Positions 1 through 5,037 of a stretch of DNA of 5,046 bases are shown piece after piece. The notes below the pieces were generated by a model. That model had not been told where the DNA came from. It made no database searches and saw nothing but the letters and a program-made list of their open reading frames with translations. A program made the translations under genes and the position numbers. The stretch comes from Thiotrichaceae bacterium (GTDB lineage Bacteria > Pseudomonadota > Gammaproteobacteria > Thiotrichales > Thiotrichaceae): assembly GCA_027008885.1 (NCBI GenBank), contig JALVDQ010000040.1:1-5046 (forward strand). Reading direction: 5' to 3'. How positions within the stretch are numbered: position 1 is the stretch's first letter; every line of letters starts with the position of its first letter.

Positions 1-20
1 CATCCCCCCCTGTTTTTCAT
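1..20 (-). repeat. Inverted copy of the A-tract/G-run repeat (cut by window edge)
   Basis: Read on the minus strand this is an A-tract, CA, seven G and ATG. It matches the module on the plus strand at 3195-3226 (A6, CA, G6, ATGGG) and more loosely 3032-3062. The right part of the module (ATGGGTGT) would lie outside the window. The ilvD-lpxC block is therefore bracketed by inverted copies of the same repeat. Confidence 0.6.
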
Positions 21-30
21 ACTTTTTTGG

Positions 31-60
31 CTTACATATTACTCAATTCAGAGTTAAACT
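31..60 (+). promoter_or_regulatory. Possible ilvD promoter
   Basis: CTTACA (31-36) and TAAACT (55-60), 18 bp apart, are the best sigma-70-like pair in the short leader and would start transcription near 67. Both boxes are imperfect. No leader peptide rich in Ile/Val/Leu codons is seen in the 106 bases available, so branched-chain attenuation is not supported here. Confidence 0.25.
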
Positions 61-95
61 AGACCTTCTCGAATCCCAAATCAATTTGTTAATAC

Positions 96-100
96 AGGAG
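96..100 (+). promoter_or_regulatory. Ribosome binding site of ilvD
   Basis: AGGAG lies 6 bases before the ATG at 107. It fixes this start, which also gives the family-typical N-terminus ([20 protein letters not shown]). Confidence 0.85.
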
Positions 101-106
101 TAACAC

Positions 107-1954
107 ATGCCGGAGTATCGTTCACGCACTTCAACCCACGGTCGTAATATGGCAGGAGCACGCGCCTTGTGGCGTGCTACCGGAATGCAGGATGATGATT
201 TTAAAAAACCGATTATTGCAATTGCCAACTCCTTTACACAGTTCGTGCCCGGGCATGTGCATCTGAAAGATATGGGACAACTGGTCGCCCGCGAGATAGA
301 AAAGGCGGGGGCTGTTGCCAAAGAATTTAATACCATTGCGATTGATGATGGCATCGCCATGGGGCATGACGGTATGCTTTACAGCCTGCCATCACGGGAA
401 ATCATTTCTGATTCGGTCGAGTATATGGTAAATGCGCACTGTGCTGATGCGCTGGTCTGTATTTCAAACTGCGACAAGATTACTCCCGGCATGTTAAATG
501 CGGCATTACGCCTTAATATTCCAACCGTATTTGTTTCGGGTGGTCCGATGGAATCAGGCAAAAGCATTATCAATCAACAGGAGGTTCATCTTGATCTCGT
601 TGATGCCATGGTTTCAGCGGCCAACCCCGACGAATCTGATGAAAATGTAGCAACAATGGAGCGTTCTGCCTGCCCTACCTGTGGCTCCTGCTCTGGCATG
701 TTTACTGCCAACTCAATGAACTGCCTAACCGAAGCACTAGGACTGGCATTGCCGGGTAATGGCTCGCTGCTGGCAACTCATGCTGATCGTAAAGAATTAT
801 TTTTGGAAGCCGCCCGCACGATTGTTGATTTAACCCGACGTTATTATGAAGAAGACGATGACAGCGCCCTGCCCCGCAGCATTGCCAGTTTTCAGGCATT
901 TGAAAATGCCATGACGCTGGATATCACCATGGGCGGCTCAACCAATACGGTACTTCATCTGCTGGCAGCGGCTCATGCTGCCGAGGTTAATTTCACAATG
1001 GATGATATGGATCGTCTCTCACGTGTCGTGCCCAACCTGAGCAAGGTTGCGCCTGCGACACAGCGATTCCACATGGAAGACGTACACCGCGCTGGCGGTA
1101 TTTTCCGCATACTGGGAGAACTTGAGCGGGGTGGACTATTGCACACAGAATGTCCGACCGTCCATTCAAAAACCCTCGCGGATGCGCTTGAAAAGTGGGA
1201 TATTGCGCGTAATCCATCCACTGACGTTGAGACTTTTTACAGGGCAGCACCGGGTAATGTGCCTACACAAACGGCATTTAGTCAAAACAGGCGCTGGGAT
1301 AGCCTGGATCTGGATACTGAAAATGGCTGCATTCGTGATATTCAACACGCCTACTCCAAAGATGGCGGGCTGGCTGTTCTCTATGGCAATATCGCAAAAG
1401 ATGGTTGCATCGTCAAAACCGCGGGGGTCGATGAAGGCAGCCTGGTTTTTTCAGGGCGTGCCAGAGTCTTTGAATCGCAGGATGACGCCGTCAAAGCCAT
1501 TCTCAATGATCAAATAGTCGCAGGTGATGTGGTTGTGATTATTTATGAAGGCCCTAAAGGTGGTCCCGGAATGCAGGAAATGCTTTACCCCACCAGCTAT
1601 CTAAAATCAAAAGGACTGGGGAAAGTCTGCGCCTTAATAACCGATGGACGTTTTTCAGGCGGCACTTCAGGACTATCCATAGGACACGCCTCACCAGAAG
1701 CTGCCGAAGGCGGCGCGATTGGACTGGTTGAGGAAGGCGACACCATCAATATTGACATCCCCAGACGCACTATTCAGCTACAGATCAGCGATGCCGAACT
1801 GCAAGCCCGTCGTGATGCCATGCAGGCAAAAGGGCGCGATGCCTGGAAGCCCGCAGCTCGTCCCCGGCATGTCAGTGAGGCACTACGAGCCTATGCTGCA
1901 ATGGCTACTTCTGCGGCAAAGGGAGCCGTGCGAGATGTTTCGCAGATTGAATAA
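107..1954 (+). CDS. ilvD: Dihydroxy-acid dehydratase
   Basis: Cytoplasmic iron-sulfur enzyme that dehydrates 2,3-dihydroxy-isovalerate and 2,3-dihydroxy-3-methylvalerate to the 2-keto acids preceding valine/leucine and isoleucine. The 615-residue product is full length (E. coli IlvD is 616) and follows the E. coli protein almost block by block. Seen directly: N-terminal [18 protein letters not shown]; the IDDGIAMGH block with acidic D80/D81; [10 protein letters not shown] with cluster cysteine C122; [20 protein letters not shown] with C195; [15 protein letters not shown] (275-289); [17 protein letters not shown] (481-497); [15 protein letters not shown] (513-527), which holds the serine proposed as catalytic base. 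No disruption is visible. It is convergent with lpxC, 12 bp away, and appears monocistronic. It is of the [4Fe-4S] enterobacterial type judging by overall similarity, and is the most secure call in the window. Confidence 0.98.
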   Translation: MPEYRSRTSTHGRNMAGARALWRATGMQDDDFKKPIIAIANSFTQFVPGHVHLKDMGQLVAREIEKAGAVAKEFNTIAIDDGIAMGHDGMLYSLPSREIISDSVEYMVNAHCADALVCISNCDKITPGMLNAALRLNIPTVFVSGGPMESGKSIINQQEVHLDLVDAMVSAANPDESDENVATMERSACPTCGSCSGMFTANSMNCLTEALGLALPGNGSLLATHADRKELFLEAARTIVDLTRRYYEEDDDSALPRSIASFQAFENAMTLDITMGGSTNTVLHLLAAAHAAEVNFTMDDMDRLSRVVPNLSKVAPATQRFHMEDVHRAGGIFRILGELERGGLLHTECPTVHSKTLADALEKWDIARNPSTDVETFYRAAPGNVPTQTAFSQNRRWDSLDLDTENGCIRDIQHAYSKDGGLAVLYGNIAKDGCIVKTAGVDEGSLVFSGRARVFESQDDAVKAILNDQIVAGDVVVIIYEGPKGGPGMQEMLYPTSYLKSKGLGKVCALITDGRFSGGTSGLSIGHASPEAAEGGAIGLVEEGDTINIDIPRRTIQLQISDAELQARRDAMQAKGRDAWKPAARPRHVSEALRAYAAMATSAAKGAVRDVSQIE

Positions 1955-1975
1955 AAATTCTGCGTCTCAGAATTT
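1955..1975. terminator. Small bidirectional terminator hairpin between ilvD and lpxC
   Basis: AAATTCTG (1955-1962) and CAGAATTT (1968-1975) form a perfect 8-bp stem with a 5-base loop, directly after the ilvD stop. On the minus strand the stem runs into TTTTT, as for an intrinsic terminator; on the plus strand the following run is interrupted (TTTCTC). The lpxC stop codon (1967-1969) lies inside the hairpin. The stem is AT-rich, so its strength is doubtful. Confidence 0.45.
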
Positions 1976-2836
1976 CTCTATGATATTTTTATTAAATGCA
2001 TCCTTTAACAATTGATGGGTTATTCGATGTAGCGGTCCCACTGTGGTTATTTTTGCGTGAATATGACCACCTGAAAGCATCAGGTCTCCAACCAGATCCA
2101 GCAAACGGTGTTTCACCAACTCATCGGGGGAGCGCAAACCGTCTTTATTGAGTACCTTACCCTGTTTGCCAAGTACCACCGCTGTTTTTGTATTGGCTCC
2201 AAGGCAAACAGGGGTAGGAGTAAAGCGTGAAAGCTGGGCAAACAGACCATCTCGCAGATGCCCAAAGGTTCGGGAAGGGCTGATTTGTTCAGCAAAAAGC
2301 TCGGGCGTAATTTTTCCTTTCCACTTCTGCGCGCCAACTTCAGAGATAAGAACCGTGATATCAACAATTAAGGCATCATCAAATGGCTCAACGATTATTT
2401 GACGATGCCTGTCTTCTTTTATCTCAATTTTTTCAGTGAAACGATATACAGGTCGCCTGGCAGTTTGTTGCTGGATACCCACTTCATTGATTCCCGTAAT
2501 AAACTGCTTGGCACTGCCATCCAGAATGGGAATTTCCGACCCCTTGATCTGAACAAGTGCATTATCAATTCCACAGGCATAAAAAGCAGCCATTAAATGT
2601 TCAATGGTACGAACATAAACATTATTTTCAGCAGTTACACAGGTACAAAGTGGAAGTGCTTTAATATTTTTCCAGTTTGCATGGATTTTGGTGTTCTTGC
2701 CTGCCTTATCAATCCGCTGAAAAACAATGCCGGTATGCTCCCCTGCGGGCTGAATCGTGATTTTTGCCTGCTTGCCTGTGTGCAGACCTTTTCCTTCAAA
2801 GGACACAGGCTGTTTAATGCTAGCTTGTACTGTCAA
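1967..2836 (-). CDS. lpxC: UDP-3-O-acyl-N-acetylglucosamine deacetylase, diverged
   Basis: Zinc enzyme for the committed step of lipid A synthesis, removing acetate from UDP-3-O-acyl-GlcNAc in the cytoplasm. The 289-residue product keeps the family signatures: FEGKGLHTG (13-21); E79-H80 in TIEHLMAA, matching the catalytic Glu and first zinc His of E. coli; EIPILDGSA (101-109); SRTFG (188-192); H243 and D247 in VKHRLLDLVGDL, the other zinc ligands; and H270, aligning with the E. coli active-site His265. It is shorter than E. coli LpxC (305) at the C-terminus. The usual GGS-F/L-D-x-A loop reads GANTKTA (213-219). The start is TTG, with weak AAGAG 9 bases upstream; no ATG or GTG exists between it and the upstream in-frame TAG, and the length fits the family. 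It stands alone, not after ftsZ. It may be a second or acquired LpxC, but its active site looks intact. Confidence 0.9.
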   Translation of the reverse strand: MTVQASIKQPVSFEGKGLHTGKQAKITIQPAGEHTGIVFQRIDKAGKNTKIHANWKNIKALPLCTCVTAENNVYVRTIEHLMAAFYACGIDNALVQIKGSEIPILDGSAKQFITGINEVGIQQQTARRPVYRFTEKIEIKEDRHRQIIVEPFDDALIVDITVLISEVGAQKWKGKITPELFAEQISPSRTFGHLRDGLFAQLSRFTPTPVCLGANTKTAVVLGKQGKVLNKDGLRSPDELVKHRLLDLVGDLMLSGGHIHAKITTVGPLHRITHQLLKDAFNKNIIEKF

Positions 2837-2917
2837 ATTAATATTCTCTTGTTGAATCAGAACCTGTCTGGAATAGCGAACCTGTTGCTAAAAACAATGT
2901 GCTATTGCTGATACTGG

Positions 2918-2946
2918 AGTATAAGTACCCGCTCAAAAATAATCTA
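2918..2946 (-). promoter_or_regulatory. Probable lpxC promoter
   Basis: On the minus strand, TAGATT (2941-2946) and TATACT (2918-2923) are separated by 17 bp. The -10 box matches consensus in five of six positions; the -35 box is weak. Transcription would start near 2911, leaving a leader of about 75 bases before the TTG start. A second -35 choice, TTGTTA, lies a little further upstream, but its spacing to the -10 box is too long. Confidence 0.35.
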
Positions 2947-3011
2947 ACAATTTAGCCCCTGTTTTCTGATCTTCTGCGTTATTGCTTTAATCACATAGCG
3001 CTACTATATAC

Positions 3012-3026
3012 AAGCCGACCTACGGG
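3012..3026 (-). repeat. Half copy of the GTAGGTCGG palindromic repeat
   Basis: CCGACCTACGG (3015-3025) is the exact reverse complement of CCGTAGGTCGG at 3247-3257. AAGCCGAC just before it also matches the right arm of the palindrome at 3413-3439. Only one arm is present here. The two inverted copies bracket the mosaic between about 3012 and 3280. Confidence 0.55.
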
Positions 3027-3031
3027 AGATT

Positions 3032-3062
3032 AAAAATATATAAAAAAGGGGGGGATGGGTGT
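3032..3062 (+). repeat. A/T-G-run module, copy in the lpxC-RAMP gap (first)
   Basis: A5-TATATA-A5 followed by seven G and ATGGGTGT. It is nearly identical in order and length to 3195-3226, and its G-run core matches the minus strand at 1-20. The heptamer array follows it directly. Confidence 0.65.
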
Positions 3063-3064
3063 GT

Positions 3065-3106
3065 CAGAGGGCAGAGAACAGAGGACAGAAGACAGAAGAC
3101 AGAGGC
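3065..3106 (+). repeat. Tandem CAGARRV heptamer array, six units
   Basis: Six units in perfect 7-base register: CAGAGGG, CAGAGAA, CAGAGGA, CAGAAGA, CAGAAGA, CAGAGGC. The strand is almost pure purine apart from the leading C of each unit. A short decayed purine stretch (GAGGAGAGAGGACAG, 3230-3244) follows the second G-run module in the same relative place. Translations across it (residues such as AENRGQKTEDRG) come from the repeat and are not protein evidence. Confidence 0.8.
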
Positions 3107-3125
3107 AGTGCATATATACATAGTT

Positions 3126-3192
3126 GTAGGGTTGGTGGAGTTTACGCAAGTAACCAGATTCGGTTGGTTTCGCATGGCTGCACCAACCCTAC
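3126..3192. repeat. Palindromic repeat A (GTAGGGTTGGTG arms)
   Basis: Perfect 12-bp inverted arms GTAGGGTTGGTG (3126-3137) and CACCAACCCTAC (3181-3192) enclose 43 bases. A smaller inner stem AACCA/TGGTT lies at 3152-3156 and 3165-3169. This is the layout of a dispersed intergenic palindrome (REP- or MITE-like). No transposase accompanies it. Confidence 0.75.
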
Positions 3193-3194
3193 GC

Positions 3195-3226
3195 AAAAAT
3201 ATGTAAAAAACAGGGGGGATGGGTGT
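3195..3226 (+). repeat. A/T-G-run module, second copy
   Basis: A5-TATGTA-A5, CA, six G and ATGGGTGT. It is a direct repeat of 3032-3062 about 163 bp downstream, with one A-to-G change in the TA-rich part, an added CA and one G fewer. It sits between palindromes A and B. Confidence 0.7.
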
Positions 3227-3252
3227 TTTGAGGAGAGAGGACAGTTCCGTAG

Positions 3253-3278
3253 GTCGGGTTAGCGCAGCGTAACCCGAC
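3253..3278. repeat. Palindromic repeat B (GTCGGGTTA arms)
   Basis: Arms GTCGGGTTA (3253-3261) and TAACCCGAC (3270-3278) are perfect over 9 bp around the 8-base loop GCGCAGCG. I recognise this arm-loop design as a palindromic repeat that recurs in many proteobacterial intergenic regions. It forms a strong hairpin and may also stop transcription, though no T-run follows. Confidence 0.8.
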
Positions 3279-3307
3279 AAGAGCGTGGCACTATACTATG
3301 GACTATA

Positions 3308-3331
3308 TTGGATTACGCTACGCTAATCCAA
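3308..3331. repeat. Palindromic repeat C (TTGGATTA arms)
   Basis: Perfect 8-bp arms TTGGATTA (3308-3315) and TAATCCAA (3324-3331) flank the loop CGCTACGC. Its design is the same as repeat B (8-9 bp arm ending in TTA, GC-rich 8-base loop) but the arm sequence differs, so it is a sister family. GCTACGC follows the right arm. Confidence 0.78.
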
Positions 3332-3412
3332 GCTACGCATTGGGCTGTGACCTGTGTTGATTCTGCGAAACGCGGGATGGTTTGTTGTTAATTAGCACTC
3401 ACTTCTGCTTGT

Positions 3413-3439
3413 GTCGGCTTACGCTGGTGCCAAGCCGAC
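3413..3439. repeat. Palindromic repeat D (GTCGGCTT arms)
   Basis: GTCGGCTT (3413-3420) and AAGCCGAC (3432-3439) form an 8-bp stem around 11 bases beginning ACGCTGG. The right arm plus the following TTGCGGG resembles the half copy at 3012-3026 (AAGCCGACCTACGGG). It marks the right end of the repeat mosaic. Confidence 0.7.
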
Positions 3440-3498
3440 TTGCGGGTGTAAAGGCGACAATAAAATTTAAAAAGTGTTTGACAATTCTTTGAGTTTGT

Positions 3499-3534
3499 GT
3501 AGTACGCGACCCCTTGACTGTCGAAAAGTACTAC
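3499..3534. other. Nested hairpin
   Basis: GTAGTAC (3499-3505) pairs with GTACTAC (3528-3534), and inside it CGAC (3507-3510) pairs with GTCG (3520-3523) around a 9-base loop. Two nested stems in register are unlikely by chance but could be a decayed palindromic repeat rather than a functional RNA. Confidence 0.45.
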
Positions 3535-3582
3535 CAATACCCATCGCAGATGCTGTTTCTCAGCTTAGTTCCATAGGCAAAA

Positions 3583-3595
3583 GAATCTTTGATTA
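3583..3595. promoter_or_regulatory. Dyad GAATC-TTT-GATTA, copy 1
   Basis: It shares the 12-mer AATCTTTGATTA (3584-3595) with the second copy 119 bp downstream. The half sites are imperfect here (GAATC versus GATTA). This is a possible operator pair for the gene at 3744. Confidence 0.3.
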
Positions 3596-3606
3596 AGGCA
3601 TAACCT

Positions 3607-3645
3607 TGCATTCAAGAGTGTGACTCCTTGTGGGCTATGAATGCA
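3607..3645. other. Inverted repeat TGCATTCA / TGAATGCA
   Basis: Perfect 8-bp arms at 3607-3614 and 3638-3645 enclose 23 bases, which contain a small GAGT-GTG-ACTC hairpin (3616-3626). It lies between the two operator-like dyads. It may be RNA structure or a regulator site. Confidence 0.35.
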
Positions 3646-3701
3646 CAGTGGCTTGTAGCTTGATTAGAGCTTTCCTAACAATTTTTATATCACTACTGAT
3701 T

Positions 3702-3714
3702 TAATCTTTGATTA
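3702..3714. promoter_or_regulatory. Dyad TAATC-TTT-GATTA, copy 2
   Basis: A perfect 5-3-5 palindrome about 30 bases before the ATG at 3744, in the place expected for an operator near a promoter or leader. A related TTGATTA occurs at 3660-3666. No regulator gene is present in the window. Confidence 0.35.
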
Positions 3715-3728
3715 GCATATTGTATTAA

Positions 3729-3733
3729 AAGGA
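3729..3733 (+). promoter_or_regulatory. Ribosome binding site for the gene at 3744
   Basis: AAGGA lies 10 bases before the ATG. The spacing is slightly long but usable, and it is the only clear Shine-Dalgarno for the whole 3744-4910 reading frame; the ATG at 4209 has none. Confidence 0.6.
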
Positions 3734-3743
3734 AACAATACCT

Positions 3744-4118
3744 ATGACTCAAGAAGACCTCCCTGATTGTGTTGTAACACTCACCTTCAAACGCGAAAAT
3801 CTTGCCAGCAGTGCCAAAAAGCTATTCCGCCAACAGGCAGAAGAACATTCGGTGGTGGACTGGATGGTTTCCACCAATAGCTGGATTGATGATGTCGAAG
3901 AAAGTCGTCGGCTTTATGATTTAAGCAAGGATGACAAAACCTGTATTACAGGCAAGCCTTATTTTGTACTGGATGATGCTACTGAAAAACACAATATGGT
4001 TAGCCTGCAAACGCTATGTGATGCAGCACATGAAGCCCATAAAAAAATTGAAAATAATAAAAACAAATCCGATGAAGAAAAGCTGCCACGCTCCAAGCTA
4101 AAGGGGTTATTAGAATAA
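3744..4118 (+). CDS. N-terminal part of a Csx10-like CRISPR RAMP protein
   Basis: A 124-residue product. A hydrophobic strand (CVVTLTF, 9-15) after a short N-terminus resembles the first strand of a RAMP (RRM-like) fold. A charged helical stretch follows, then KPYFVLDDA (71-79), a long polar helix (87-113) rich in Lys/Glu/Asn, and L114-P-R-S-K-L-K-G121. That last block matches the RAMP glycine-loop pattern (I/L-P-G/A-x-x-L-K/R-G). The frame then ends three residues later in TAA, and the same frame continues past the stop into further Csx10-like blocks. About 113 residues before the loop is long for this family, so this part carries an insertion or an unrelated fused segment. Alternatives are an independent small subunit or a Csx19-like fragment; I see only faint support for either. 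Confidence 0.55.
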   Translation: MTQEDLPDCVVTLTFKRENLASSAKKLFRQQAEEHSVVDWMVSTNSWIDDVEESRRLYDLSKDDKTCITGKPYFVLDDATEKHNMVSLQTLCDAAHEAHKKIENNKNKSDEEKLPRSKLKGLLE

Positions 4119-4208
4119 CTATTTAATGCCAGGATTCGTGTTGACAACGCTTACCCTATTCCCAAAGCTTGCACAGAGCAAAAGCTGGAAAAACTTAGCA
4201 GCCTGCCC

Positions 4209-4910
4209 ATGCCCAACCAGATTCACAGCATCAAGCAGGGAAATAAAAGCGAGAAAATTTCCTGCTGGCCTCACTGGGCAACGCGGGATAACGAACCAGC
4301 CCTGCAACTCAATGACGAGCAGGATATTGACCTGTTTATGAATAACACCAAAGAAAAAACCGACCGTCCCAAAGGTGAAATCTATCTGATACAGGATGAG
4401 CAAGGCAAATGGCGACGCTATACACAAGCTCTTACTATCCGTATGTGTAACCAGCGTGGGCATTTTTCGGGTAAAAAAGAAGATGGCAAAGAAATCAAAC
4501 GTAAAGATATCGAGCTATTTTCTGAGCAACGCATCCCCGAAAACATCTGTTTTATTGCTGAAATTCACTGTGATGACGACGATAAGGCTTGTTTACAAAT
4601 CATTGCTCACTACCTGCAACAACCCATGAGCATCGGCAGAGGCAAAGCTCCCATCGTATGCAAAGACTATGTGTCGTATAACCCAGACACAGCCGATTAT
4701 ACAGACAGTGATAGCCTGATAATCACAGCAACCAGCGACTGGATACTGTGTGGTGAAAATCTCGGCTACCTAACTGCTCTCAACAAACACACACTGCTTA
4801 AAGCCTTTGGCGTTACTGATATTCCTAACAACATCAAACTCAAGGCTTATCAGGAAACCGAAGAACAAGGCAGCTTTAACTACGCAACCCAAATGCCCAA
4901 ACTTAAGTAA
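4209..4910 (+). CDS. C-terminal part of a Csx10-like CRISPR RAMP protein
   Basis: A 233-residue open frame from ATG 4209. Blocks in order: RRYTQALTIRM (69-79), LFSEQRIP (103-110) followed by F115 and I119, a spacer, then SIGRGKAP (141-148), SLIITATSDWILCGENLGYLT (169-189) and GSFNYATQMPK (221-231). In Csx10-type RAMPs these correspond to the strand before the tail, the L-F-s-x-e-x-I-P-x-x-x-F segment, the glycine-rich I-G-r-G-r/k loop, and the S-D-x-i-L block before a G-x-N...P-K region (recalled pattern). The protein stops where roughly 100 more residues would be expected. The ATG has no Shine-Dalgarno, and related sequence continues upstream to 4119, so 4209 is probably not the natural start. 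It is more AT-rich than ilvD. The RAMP assignment is fairly firm; the Csx10 subtype is less so. Confidence 0.6.
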   Translation: MPNQIHSIKQGNKSEKISCWPHWATRDNEPALQLNDEQDIDLFMNNTKEKTDRPKGEIYLIQDEQGKWRRYTQALTIRMCNQRGHFSGKKEDGKEIKRKDIELFSEQRIPENICFIAEIHCDDDDKACLQIIAHYLQQPMSIGRGKAPIVCKDYVSYNPDTADYTDSDSLIITATSDWILCGENLGYLTALNKHTLLKAFGVTDIPNNIKLKAYQETEEQGSFNYATQMPKLK

Positions 4911-4921
4911 TTTTGTTTGGG
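4896..4921 (+). other. Short inverted repeat over the RAMP stop codon
   Basis: CCCAAAC (4896-4902) and GTTTGGG (4915-4921) form a 7-bp stem with a 12-base loop that contains the TAA stop. It directly precedes the large stem-loop, so the two could act together as a 3' end structure. Confidence 0.35.
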
Positions 4922-4925
4922 TACT

Positions 4926-4966
4926 TATACTGCAGCCTTCAATTAGTGATTGAAGGCTGCAGTATA
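4926..4966. terminator. 18-bp perfect stem-loop after the RAMP gene
   Basis: TATACTGCAGCCTTCAAT (4926-4943) pairs perfectly with 4949-4966 around the loop TAGTG. It starts 15 bases after the stop codon. Position and stability fit a transcript end, but no T-run follows on either strand, so it may instead be an mRNA-protecting hairpin or a mobile-element or recombination site. Confidence 0.5.
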
Positions 4967-4995
4967 CGACCCACAAAGCAGCCCTTGATAAACTC

Positions 4996-5030
4996 TTGAT
5001 ACTTCAGTTTCAGATTTTTGATAAAAAATC
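4996..5030 (+). promoter_or_regulatory. Possible promoter of a downstream gene with AT-rich dyad
   Basis: TTGATA (4996-5001) and GATAAA (5020-5025), 18 bp apart, resemble a sigma-70 promoter. The -10 lies in a dyad GATTTTT (5013-5019) / AAAAATC (5024-5030). TTGATA is also present at 4985-4990. The start site would be only a few bases before the Shine-Dalgarno, which weakens the call. Confidence 0.25.
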
Positions 5031-5037
5031 AGTTATT

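Larger units (their letters stand above)
3451..3743 (+). other. Gene-free leader before the RAMP gene
   Basis: No supportable reading frame is present on either strand. The stretch holds two inverted-repeat structures (3499-3534 and 3607-3645), two copies of an AATCTTTGATTA dyad, a TTGACA box at 3478-3483 with only a poor -10 (TAGTAC, 3500-3505), and a weak pair TTGATT (3660-3665) / TTTATA (3684-3689). No CRISPR repeat units are seen. It may contain the promoter of the gene at 3744 and a transcribed structured leader. Confidence 0.4.
3744..4910 (+). pseudogene. csx10: Csx10-like RAMP gene interrupted by one in-frame TAA
   Basis: The two reading frames are the same frame: 388 codons from ATG 3744 to TAA 4908-4910, broken only by TAA at 4116-4118. 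The order of family-like blocks runs straight through it: LPRSKLKG before the stop; LFNARIRVDNAYPIP (codons just after the stop, about 4119-4163) and SLPMPNQIH after it; then the LFS...IP...F, IGRGKA and SD...GY blocks. Csx10 is the RAMP subunit of type III-D CRISPR effector complexes that carries the crRNA 5' handle (family knowledge). No ATG, GTG or TTG occurs in frame between the stop and 4209, so a separate second protein would lose the conserved block. One base change explains the stop. It may be a pseudogene, a genuine readthrough, or an assembly error. The C-terminus also looks truncated. Confidence 0.5.

Noticed and set aside
1..106. Branched-chain amino acid attenuator before ilvD
   Set aside because: No leader peptide rich in Ile/Leu/Val codons and no terminator/antiterminator pair is visible in the bases available.
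2597..2911. 104-residue plus-strand reading frame
   Set aside because: It lies antisense to the conserved N-terminal half of lpxC and has no recognisable motif.
3059..3262. 67-residue plus-strand reading frame through the repeat mosaic
   Set aside because: Its residues (AENRGQKTEDRG and so on) are a translation of the heptamer array and palindromes. It has no ribosome binding site.
3020..3280. 86-residue minus-strand reading frame
   Set aside because: It is also made of the repeat mosaic read backwards, with low-complexity Pro/Leu/Ser content and no independent support.
3449..3743. Possible CRISPR array or leader beside the RAMP gene
   Set aside because: No unit of 25 bases or more recurs at regular spacing; only a 12-mer appears twice.
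4126..4341. 71-residue plus-strand frame starting just after the TAA
   Set aside because: It is out of frame with the RAMP blocks and its composition is that of a shadow. The frame carrying LF...DNAYP is the meaningful one.
4119..4463. 114-residue minus-strand reading frame and the neighbouring 4770-4976 minus-strand frame
   Set aside because: Both are antisense to the RAMP-like frame, whose plus-strand blocks are recognisable; the second also runs through the palindrome.
4926..4966. Possible CRISPR repeat unit
   Set aside because: It occurs once, with no second copy and no spacers in the window. A near-perfect full-length palindrome is not the usual form of a repeat in a type III array.
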